Below are positions 30,201-35,367 of a DNA stretch of 35,367 nt, in pieces. Under the pieces are notes generated by a model. It worked only from the letters and a program-made list of their open reading frames with translations. It had not been told where the DNA came from and made no database searches. A program made the translations under genes and the position numbers. The DNA comes from Streptomyces sp. ISL-94 (GTDB lineage Bacteria; Actinomycetota; Actinomycetes; Streptomycetales; Streptomycetaceae). The DNA is taken from assembly GCF_018614075.1 (NCBI RefSeq), contig NZ_JAGGOZ010000033.1, forward strand, positions 38,198 through 73,564, given 5' to 3'. Numbering within the stretch: the stretch's first letter is position 1; every line of letters begins with the position of its first letter.

Positions 30201-31107
30201 TGTCCTCGTACGCCTGCCAGAACTCGAAGAAGTTGAGGGTCTCGGCCTTCTTGATGCCGGCGACGACGAGCTGGCGGTCGCCGTTGGGCTTCACCAGGTC
30301 GATCGCGAGGCCGAAGTTGACGTGCTCCGGCTTGACCAGGGTCGGCTTGCCGTCCTTCTCCGCGAAGGAGTAGTTCATGGTCGGCATGGCCTTGATCGCC
30401 TGCACCATCGCGTAGCCGATCAGGTGCGTGAAGGAGATCTTCCCGCCCCGGGCGCGCTTGAGGTGGTTGTTGATGACGATCCGGTTGTCGAACAGGAGCT
30501 TCACGGGGACGGCGCGGACGGACGTGGCCGTCGGGACGTCGAGGGAGGCGTTCATGTTCTTGGCGACGGCAGCCGCCGGGCCGCGGAGCGTCACCAGCTC
30601 GGGGCCCGCGGGGGCCTCGGTGGGGGGCGCGGCCTTTTGCGGGGCTACGGAGGGGGAGGCGGGCGCGGCCGGTGCGGCGGCCGGGGCCTGGGAGGTGACA
30701 GTCACAGCAGGGGCACCAGAGGGGATGGCAGGAGCAGGGGCAGGAGCTGACACAGGCGGAGAGGTCGGCGGCGCGGCGGCGGCGCGCGCCGCCCCCGTCG
30801 CGGCGGCGTCGGAGACCTGCGGTGCTGCGGCGGCGGTTCCGGCGGCCTGTGCGGAGGCGCCGTCCGTCGTCGTCGGGGACTTCTCGGGCTCATCCGCCTT
30901 CACCGGAGCGGGAGCGGCAGCGCCCCCCGGCTTGTAGTCGGCGAAGAACTCCCACCAGGCCCGGTCGACCGAGTTCGGGTCCTGGAGGTACTGCTGATAG
31001 ATCTCGTCGACGAGCCACTCATTGGCGCCGAAGCCTGAGGCAGGGGTCTTCCCGCCCTCTGCTGCTTCGGTCGTGGTGCTCGGGTTACTCGGGGACTGTG
31101 GCGACAC
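27217..31107 (-). CDS. kgd: Multifunctional 2-oxoglutarate dehydrogenase E1 / succinyltransferase / 2-oxoglutarate decarboxylase (1296 aa)
   Basis: The actinobacterial fused enzyme (Kgd/OdhA type) feeds 2-oxoglutarate to succinyl-CoA with the shared E2/E3 partners. Domains in order: E1 N-terminal segment [20 protein letters not shown], Ala/Pro linker (about 60-185), E2-like acyltransferase domain (about 190-420) with the catalytic [11 protein letters not shown], then the thiamine-diphosphate E1 core with [20 protein letters not shown] and [20 protein letters not shown], the transketolase pyrimidine domain ([20 protein letters not shown]) and the OGDH C-terminal domain. There is no lipoyl domain, as usual for the family. 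I prefer GTG 31107, matching the family N-terminus; 31134 adds a basic leader without a ribosome site. Such enzymes are regulated by FHA proteins (GarA/OdhI). Confidence 0.96.
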   Translation of the reverse strand: MSPQSPSNPSTTTEAAEGGKTPASGFGANEWLVDEIYQQYLQDPNSVDRAWWEFFADYKPGGAAAPAPVKADEPEKSPTTTDGASAQAAGTAAAAPQVSDAAATGAARAAAAPPTSPPVSAPAPAPAIPSGAPAVTVTSQAPAAAPAAPASPSVAPQKAAPPTEAPAGPELVTLRGPAAAVAKNMNASLDVPTATSVRAVPVKLLFDNRIVINNHLKRARGGKISFTHLIGYAMVQAIKAMPTMNYSFAEKDGKPTLVKPEHVNFGLAIDLVKPNGDRQLVVAGIKKAETLNFFEFWQAYEDIVRRARVGKLTMDDFTGVTVSLTNPGGLGTVHSVPRLMPGQSVIMGVGSMDYPAEFQGTSQDTLNKLGISKVMTLTSTYDHRVIQGAASGEFLRIVANLLLGENGFYDAVFESLRIPYEPVRWNRDIDASHDDDVTKAARVFELIHSYRVRGHVMADTDPLEYKQRKHPDLDITEHGLTLWDLEREFAVGGFSGKSMMKLRDILGVLRDSYCRTTGVEFMHIQDPKQRRWIQDRIERPHSKPEREEQLRILRRLNAAEAFETFLQTKYVGQKRFSLEGGESVIPLLDAVIDSAAEARLEEVVIGMAHRGRLNVLANIVGKSYAQIFREFEGNLDPKSMHGSGDVKYHLGAEGTFTGLDGEQIKVSLVANPSHLEAVDPVLEGVARAKQDVINKGGTDFTVLPLALHGDAAFAGQGVVAETLNMSQLRGYRTGGTVHVVINNQVGFTAAPESSRSSMYATDVARMIEAPIFHVNGDDPEAVVRIARLAFEFRQAFNKDVVIDLICYRRRGHNESDNPAFTQPLMYDLIDKKRSVRKLYTESLIGRGDITLEEAEQALQDFQGQLEKVFAEVREAAAAPAAGAPVTPAQTAQEFPVAVNTAISQDVVKRIAESQVNVPEGVTVHPRLLPQLQRRAAMIDEGTIDWGMGETLAFGSLLMEGTPVRLSGQDSRRGTFGQRHAVLIDRETGEDYTPLLYLSDDQARYNVYDSLLSEYAAMGFEYGYSLARPDALVLWEAQFGDFVNGAQTVVDEFISSAEQKWGQTSGVTLLLPHGYEGQGPDHSSARPERFLQMCAQDNMTVAMPTLPSNYFHLLRWQVHNPHHKPLIVFTPKSMLRLKAAASKAEEFTNGAFRPVIGDTRISSGAGDPNAVRKVVFCAGKVYYDLEAEREKRGITDTAIIRIERLYPLPGAELQAEIAKFPNAAKYIWAQEEPANQGAWPFIALNLIDHLDLAVGADVPAGERLRRISRPHGSSPAVGSAKRHQAEQQLLLNEVFEA

Positions 31108-31366
31108 GGCGGCAACCGCCCTCTTCCGCTTCACAAGGTATGGACAGCGGGAATAAAGGCTACGCCTCCTGGGGGGTGAGATGCAGACCGGGCGGGAGAT
31201 CCGTCATGCAGGTCACATCGAACGGCGGGTTTCGCCGCCTGGAATGGCGGGAAACAAGCGTGGTTCGGGTAGGGGGCACCGTGGTTGCGGCCCCCATGGC
31301 TTCGCACCCCTGACGGACCCCGGCTATGTGTGGCCGAGATCATGTCCTTCCCACTCGAACCCTACG
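31108..31366 (-). promoter_or_regulatory. Upstream region of kgd with a candidate promoter
   Basis: A 259-bp gap between kgd and the sensor kinase gene. On the minus strand TAGCCT (31162-31157) is a good -10 with 17 nt to a weak -35 TGCATC (31185-31180), and a leader of about 45 nt would follow. No hairpin terminator for the kinase operon is obvious, so read-through into kgd cannot be excluded. No ORF in the gap looks real. Confidence 0.3.
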
Positions 31367-32500
31367 TCAACCCGGTGCGTGCGAGCTGCCCGGAAGCGTG
31401 ACAAGGATGCGGCAGCCCCGTGACGATTCGGCCACTCCGATCCGCCCGCCGTGCAGCTCCACGGCCCAGCGGGCGATGGCCAGGCCCAGCCCCGTGCCGC
31501 CGTCGCCGCCGCCCGCGCTGCCCCGGTTGAACCGCTCGAAGACCCGGTGCCGCTCCGCCTCCGGGATGCCGGGGCCTTCGTCCCGCACTTCCAGCGCCAG
31601 ACTCCCGGGCGCGTCGCCGGCCCGGGCGCGGACCGTCACCCGGCCGTGCGCGGGGCTGTGCTTGACCGCGTTGTCGATCAGGTTCGCCACGACCTGGTGC
31701 AGGCGCTCCGCGTCCGCGTACGCCGTCAGCTCGGACGGGAAGACGTCCAGGTGCAGGTGTACGTCGTTGCGGGTGTGCCCGCCCGAACCGGAGAGCAGCC
31801 CCGGCCGGCCGGCGGCCGCCAGCGCCGACTCCTTCAGCACGCCCGACAGGTACGGCCACACCTCGAAGCGGCGGGCCTTCAGCGGGACCACCCCGTTGTC
31901 CACCCGGGACAGGTCCAGCAGGGTCTCCACCAGGCGGCCGAGGCGCTCGGTCTGCTTCAGCATCGTGCGCATGGTCTCCGGATCGGCCGCCGAGACCCCG
32001 TCGACCACGTTCTCCAGGACCGCCCGCAGCGCGGCGATCGGCGTGCGCAGCTCGTGGGAGACGTTGGCCACGAGCTCCTTGCGGTGCCGGTCCACCGCCT
32101 CCAGGTCGTCCGCCATCAGGTTGATCGTGGCGGCCAGGTCGCCCAGCTCGTCGCGGCGCCCGGCCCCGCGCACCCGGCGCGTGTAGTCCCCGTGGGATAT
32201 CGCACGGGCCACCCGCGTCATGTCGTCCAGCGGCGAGGTCAGGCTGTGCGCCACGAACTGGGTGATCAGCATCGAGGCGATCACCGAGAAGACCGTGATG
32301 AACCGCAGCTCGGTGTCGGTGCGCAGGGCCACCAGCAGCAGGCCCGTCGTGATGAAGACCGAGACCACCACGAGGGTGCCCAGCTTGGTCTTGATCGAGA
32401 ACGGCGAGAAGGCCTGCAGGCCCCCGGCGGCCCGCTGCCGCTCCCATTGCCGCTGCCTTTGCCGGTCCCGCTCCCGCTGCCTCGCCGACGGGGTGCTCAC
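31367..32500 (-). CDS. Two-component sensor histidine kinase (HAMP-HisKA-HATPase), 377 aa
   Basis: Membrane kinase with an Arg/Gln-rich cytoplasmic start (residues 5-25), TM1 about 41-60 (LGTLVVVSVFITTGLLLVAL), almost no outside loop, and TM2 about 67-88. The HAMP domain begins SLTSPLDDMTRVARAISHGD. HisKA carries VSHELRTPIAALRAVLENVV with the phospho-accepting His near 149. The HATPase has N-box NLIDNAVKHSP, G1 DEGPGIPEAE and G2 GGTGLGLAIARWAVELHGG. The nearly absent sensor loop suggests sensing in or near the membrane. The start GTG 32500 overlaps the response regulator stop by GTGA. A much longer open frame upstream is a shadow. Signal unknown. Confidence 0.93.
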   Translation of the reverse strand: MSTPSARQRERDRQRQRQWERQRAAGGLQAFSPFSIKTKLGTLVVVSVFITTGLLLVALRTDTELRFITVFSVIASMLITQFVAHSLTSPLDDMTRVARAISHGDYTRRVRGAGRRDELGDLAATINLMADDLEAVDRHRKELVANVSHELRTPIAALRAVLENVVDGVSAADPETMRTMLKQTERLGRLVETLLDLSRVDNGVVPLKARRFEVWPYLSGVLKESALAAAGRPGLLSGSGGHTRNDVHLHLDVFPSELTAYADAERLHQVVANLIDNAVKHSPAHGRVTVRARAGDAPGSLALEVRDEGPGIPEAERHRVFERFNRGSAGGGDGGTGLGLAIARWAVELHGGRIGVAESSRGCRILVTLPGSSHAPG

Positions 32501-33237
32501 GGCTGGGCCGGGGTCTCCAGGGCGTACCCGACGCCGTGGACCGTACGGATCCGCTCCGCGCCGATCTTGCGCCGCAACGCCTTGATGTGGCTGTCGACCG
32601 TACGGGTCCCGGACGCGTCGGCCCAGTCCCACACCTCGGCCAGCAGCTGCTCCCGCGAGAGCACCGCCCGCGGGGTCCCGGCCAGGCACACCAGCAGGTC
32701 GAACTCGGTCGGCGTCAGGTGCACGTCCTCGGCCTGCACCCGGACCCTGCGCTGCGCGTGGTCGATCTCCAGATCGCCCAGCCGCAGCGTGGCCCCGCGC
32801 GGGGCGGTCGCGGCGAGCGTGGCCCGCTCCACGCGCCGCAGCAGCACGTGCACCCGTGCGGCCAGCTCGCGCATCGAGAACGGCTTCGTCATGTAGTCGT
32901 CCGCGCCGACCCCGAGGCCGACCAGCAGGTCGGTCTCGTCGTCCCGGGCGGTGAGCATCAGCACCGGCACCGGCCGCTGCGCCTGGACCCGGCGGCAGAC
33001 CTCCAGGCCGTCGAAGCCGGGCAGCATCACGTCCAAGACCAGCAGCTCGGGCAGCCAGCTCTCGGCCGCGGCGACGGCGGCAGGCCCGTCCGAGGCCGTC
33101 TGCACCTGGAAGCCCTCGGCGCGCAGCCGCGCCGCGATCGCCTCCGCGATGGTGTGGTCGTCCTCGACGACGAGTACCCGCCGCTGGGCGCCGGGGGTCG
33201 CCGAGGTGTTGTTGTGGGTGGTGTGCGTCTGTTCCAT
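32497..33237 (-). CDS. OmpR/PhoB-family response regulator (246 aa)
   Basis: The receiver domain has the acidic pair in VLVVEDDHTIAEA (26-27), the phosphoacceptor Asp69 in LLVLDVMLPG, the switch Thr in VLMLTARDD and Lys118 in DDYMTKPF. The C-terminal winged helix contains LTPTEFDLLVCLAG, REQLLAEVWDW and the recognition region TRTVDSHIKALRRKIG. The first 18 residues are a polar Thr/Asn-rich leader. It is phosphorylated by the co-encoded kinase and then binds promoter DNA; targets unknown. It starts at ATG 33237 and is translationally coupled to the kinase. A CAGGGC-N13-GCCCTG inverted repeat upstream (33319-33343) might be an autoregulatory site, which is speculative. Confidence 0.94.
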   Translation of the reverse strand: MEQTHTTHNNTSATPGAQRRVLVVEDDHTIAEAIAARLRAEGFQVQTASDGPAAVAAAESWLPELLVLDVMLPGFDGLEVCRRVQAQRPVPVLMLTARDDETDLLVGLGVGADDYMTKPFSMRELAARVHVLLRRVERATLAATAPRGATLRLGDLEIDHAQRRVRVQAEDVHLTPTEFDLLVCLAGTPRAVLSREQLLAEVWDWADASGTRTVDSHIKALRRKIGAERIRTVHGVGYALETPAQP

Positions 33238-33360
33238 GTCCCGGTCCCGCCCCTGAAGATCTGCGTGGTGGGGTGCAGCGTAGAGGAGGCACCGGCCTGC
33301 GGCTATGTCGGGTTCGGACAGGGCATTTGTGCGGAACGCCCTGGTAGAGAGGGTGATGTA

Positions 33361-33420
33361 CCGGGTGCCGCCCCCCCCACGGGAACGGCACCCGGCGGGC
33401 GAGGCGGTCAGGCGCCTCGC
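33361..33420 (-). terminator. Double hairpin terminator after the GH3 gene
   Basis: Two successive stems follow the GH3 stop: 33399-33406 with 33413-33420 (GCGAGGCG/CGCCTCGC, 8 bp), then 33361-33370 with 33386-33395 (CCGGGTGCCG, 10 bp, perfect) around a C-rich loop. They insulate the two-component operon from the glycosidase. Confidence 0.75.
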
Positions 33421-33432
33421 GTTGTGCGGCCC

Positions 33433-35202
33433 CTACAAGGGCAGCCCGTGGGCGTGCGCGAAGACCGGGTCCTCCGTGTCGTTCGGCACATCCGGGCGGG
33501 AGGCGGCCACGGCCGCCATCGAGCGCGGGAGCTCGAAGGGGAGACGGCCCTCGGGCACGGCGCGGCCGAAGGCCACGTCCAGCAGGGCGTCGTCCGAGGC
33601 GCCGTAGTCCGCGATCAGGGCCGCGCCGCGCTCGGCGATCTCGGGGATGACGGCGGGCCGCTCCAGGTTGATGCAGACCAGGGTCGGGACGGTGTCCAAG
33701 AGGGCCAGGATCTCCGCCAGTTCGGGCTCCGGGAAGGCCAGCGAACCCGAGTGGAAGAAGGACTCGAAGAGGTTCCCGCGCGGCTCGTACGGGGTCCGCA
33801 GGCGCAGGACGGCCAGGTCGGCGGCGGCCGGGTCGGCCACGACCTCGCCGTACGCTGCGGCCACGGCCTCGTCCACGTTCCGCACGTACAGCTTCGGCTT
33901 CGGTGCCTGCTCGGCAGAAAGCGGCAGCAGGCCCCCGGGGTTGGTGAGGACGGTGAGCGAGCGGCGCTGGGCCGCGGCGCCCATGGCCGCGAAGTCGGCC
34001 CGGCCCACCGTCTCGGCGGCCGCGTCCGGATCGACGTACGGGTTCTCGAACAGGCCCAGCCGGAACTTCTCGCGCAGCAGCCGGCGTACGGAGTCGTCGA
34101 TCCGGGATTCCGCGACGCGGCCCGAGCGGACCAGTTCGACGACGACCTCGGGGCACTGCTCGCCGCCGAACTGGTCGGAGCCGGCGTCCAGGGCGCGGGC
34201 GGCGCGCTCGGCGACGCCCAGGTGCTCCAGGCCCCAGGCCCGGGCGGGGTGCGTCTGGCCGAAGATCGCCGCATCGGTGAGCAGCCCCCAGTCGGTGCAC
34301 ACGATGCCCTCGAAGCCGAGCTCCTCGCGGAGCAGGCCGGTGATCACGCCCTTGTTGAAGCCGAAGCCGACCTCCTCCCAGTCCGTCCCCACCGGCTGGC
34401 CGTAGTACGGCATCATCTGCGCGCAGCCGGCGGCGATGGCCGCCTTGAAGGGCTCCAGGTGGTGCTCGCGCATGCCGCCCGGGTAGATCTGCTCCTTGCC
34501 GTGCGCGAAGTGCGGGTCCTCGCCGTCCTTCTGGGGGCCGCCGCCCGGGAAGTGCTTGACCATGGCGGACACCGATGCGGGGCCGAGCTCCGGGCCCTGG
34601 AGGCCGCGTACGTAGGCCCGTACGAGCTCGCCCGTCAGGCGGGCGTCGGAGCCGAAGGTGCCGGACTGGCGGGCCCAGCGCGGCTCGGTGGCCAGGTCGA
34701 TCTGGGGGTGCAGGGCGACGCGGAAGCCGACGGCCAGGTACTCGCGGCGGACCGTGTCCGCGAAGCGGTGGACCAGCTCGGGGTCGCCGATGGCGGCCAG
34801 GCCGAGGGCCTCGGGCCAGGCGGAGAAGGCGCCGGCGTTGAAGGAGGCGCCGACGTTGTCGGTGAAGGCGTGGCGCGGATCGGTGGAGAGGGTGACCGGG
34901 ATGCCGAGGCGGGTGGCCGCGGCCATCTCCTGGACGGTGTTCTGCCACTGGGCCATCTCGCGGGCCCCGTAGGTGCCCAGGAGGTTGAAGTGGGTGAGGA
35001 GGCGGTCCTCGATCAGCTCGGGCGTGGTGAAGGGGAGCATCGAGCCGTCGGTCTCGGTGACCGGGGTGCCGTCCGGGTTCATCATCAGCATGGAGTGGAA
35101 GAGCTGGCCGGCCTTCTCCTCCAGCGTCATCCGGGAGAGCAGGTCCTCGACGCGCCGGTCCACGGGGAGCGAGGCGTCCTTGTAGGCGGGGGTGGCGTTC
35201 AT
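33433..35202 (-). CDS. Glycoside hydrolase family 3 enzyme (beta-glucosidase/exoglucosidase type), 589 aa
   Basis: The N-terminal (beta/alpha)8 domain shows LLSRMTLEEKAGQLFHSMLM (family opening), IPVTLSTDPRHAF, VKHFPGGGPQKDGEDPHFAH and the nucleophile Asp304 in GFEGIVCTDWGLLTDAA. The C-terminal alpha/beta sandwich follows (NPGGLLPLSAEQAPKPKLYV and EGRLPFELPRS). No signal peptide or lipobox is present, so the enzyme should act inside the cell on imported oligosaccharides. The conserved acidic residues fit a retaining exo-glycosidase; substrate (beta-glucoside or other) not readable. ATG 35202 is preceded by CAGGAG at 8 nt; the longer frame to 35292 has no support. A CRP-like palindrome about 110 bp upstream may control it. 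Confidence 0.9.
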   Translation of the reverse strand: MNATPAYKDASLPVDRRVEDLLSRMTLEEKAGQLFHSMLMMNPDGTPVTETDGSMLPFTTPELIEDRLLTHFNLLGTYGAREMAQWQNTVQEMAAATRLGIPVTLSTDPRHAFTDNVGASFNAGAFSAWPEALGLAAIGDPELVHRFADTVRREYLAVGFRVALHPQIDLATEPRWARQSGTFGSDARLTGELVRAYVRGLQGPELGPASVSAMVKHFPGGGPQKDGEDPHFAHGKEQIYPGGMREHHLEPFKAAIAAGCAQMMPYYGQPVGTDWEEVGFGFNKGVITGLLREELGFEGIVCTDWGLLTDAAIFGQTHPARAWGLEHLGVAERAARALDAGSDQFGGEQCPEVVVELVRSGRVAESRIDDSVRRLLREKFRLGLFENPYVDPDAAAETVGRADFAAMGAAAQRRSLTVLTNPGGLLPLSAEQAPKPKLYVRNVDEAVAAAYGEVVADPAAADLAVLRLRTPYEPRGNLFESFFHSGSLAFPEPELAEILALLDTVPTLVCINLERPAVIPEIAERGAALIADYGASDDALLDVAFGRAVPEGRLPFELPRSMAAVAASRPDVPNDTEDPVFAHAHGLPL

Positions 35203-35308
35203 GGCCGGACTCCTGAGGGGCGGGGGCGGGGGCGGGCGCCGGGGCGGGCGGCGGGGCGAGGACGCCCCACGGTAGACGCGAAAACCGCGCACCTACTAGG
35301 TTTTCAAA

Positions 35309-35324
35309 AGTGATGTGGATCACT
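35309..35324. promoter_or_regulatory. CRP-like palindrome upstream of the GH3 gene
   Basis: AGTGAT-gtgg-ATCACT is a perfect palindrome that contains GTGA-N6-TCAC, the core of CRP/cAMP-receptor sites. It lies next to a TTGAAA hexamer on the minus strand (35307-35302), a possible -35, and about 107 bp before the GH3 start. A GntR- or LacI-type repressor of the sugar gene could bind the same symmetry. Confidence 0.4.
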
Positions 35325-35367
35325 CGCCGCGGCCGGTCGGAACGGGCCGTCTAGTGCTGTGGCCGGA

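Noticed and set aside
27262..30750. 1162-codon plus-strand open frame opposite kgd
   Set aside because: It is antisense to a highly conserved metabolic gene and its composition (Val/Asp/Arg/Gly-rich) is that of a shadow frame.
31108..31134. Upstream GTG start of kgd (adding MKRKRAVAA)
   Set aside because: No ribosome site. The family N-terminus begins at the GTG at 31107, which has AGAGGG upstream.
31367..35323. One continuous minus-strand frame of 1318 codons through the kinase and beyond
   Set aside because: Only the last 377 codons encode the kinase. The part upstream overlaps the response regulator and GH3 genes in the wrong frame.

Overview
The window is chromosomal DNA from a Streptomyces or a close relative. 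Evidence for this is the very high GC with strong third-position GC bias, frequent GTG/TTG starts and GTGA/ATGA overlaps, a nickel superoxide dismutase with its maturation protease, a fused actinobacterial-type 2-oxoglutarate dehydrogenase/decarboxylase, SAV_2336-type and Fxs-type proteins, and the dispersed palindromic intergenic repeat typical of the genus.

Left core block (1-8416): a small leaderless HTH gene with two palindromic operators over its promoter and a possible Clp_N relic behind it; a quinone-oxidoreductase-type dehydrogenase; malic enzyme; a three-gene polar amino acid (glutamate/glutamine type) ABC importer; a SAM methyltransferase; an ABATE/CGNR zinc-finger regulator; and the divergent pair sodX-sodN.

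Inserted block (about 8426-13376): the last codons, 3' UTR and terminator of sodN occur twice as direct repeats (8384-8501 and 13365-13478). A decayed tyrosine-integrase C-terminus lies just inside the left copy. I read this as an eroded integrative element that uses the sodN 3' end as its attachment site. It carries an XRE/TPR-type regulator with a palindromic operator, a run of seven ORFs joined by ATGA/GTGA overlaps (a resolvase-like protein without its catalytic serine, a 146-aa protein and five microproteins), a 44-aa Pro-rich peptide with an Asp-Gly step, and a long PCMT-type (protein isoaspartate) methyltransferase. The last two resemble the precursor and enzyme of an aspartimide-type RiPP. 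The right end is dense in inverted repeats, including a 67-nt three-way-junction fold.

Conflict/RiPP block (13585-27014): a broken SUKH-like remnant and a DUF6104 gene, then seven co-directional genes: trypsin-VMAP protease, MoxR-type AAA+ ATPase, SAV_2336-vWA-helical repeat protein, FxSxx-COOH peptide (FxsA), radical SAM/SPASM maturase (FxsB), HExxH putative peptide hydroxylase, and a TIR-NB-ARC-TPR protein (FxsT). This places a VMAP ternary conflict system directly upstream of a cyclophane-RiPP locus. The inferred logic is sensing and proteolysis (VMAP/MoxR/vWA), a modified peptide (FxsA/B/HExxH) and a STAND-type TIR effector (FxsT).

Right core block (27018-35367): a palindromic repeat and terminator, kgd (2-oxoglutarate dehydrogenase/decarboxylase), an OmpR-type two-component pair and a GH3 glycosidase with a CRP-like palindrome upstream. 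All four genes are on the minus strand.

Functions come from motifs and family knowledge read by eye. No database search was possible.
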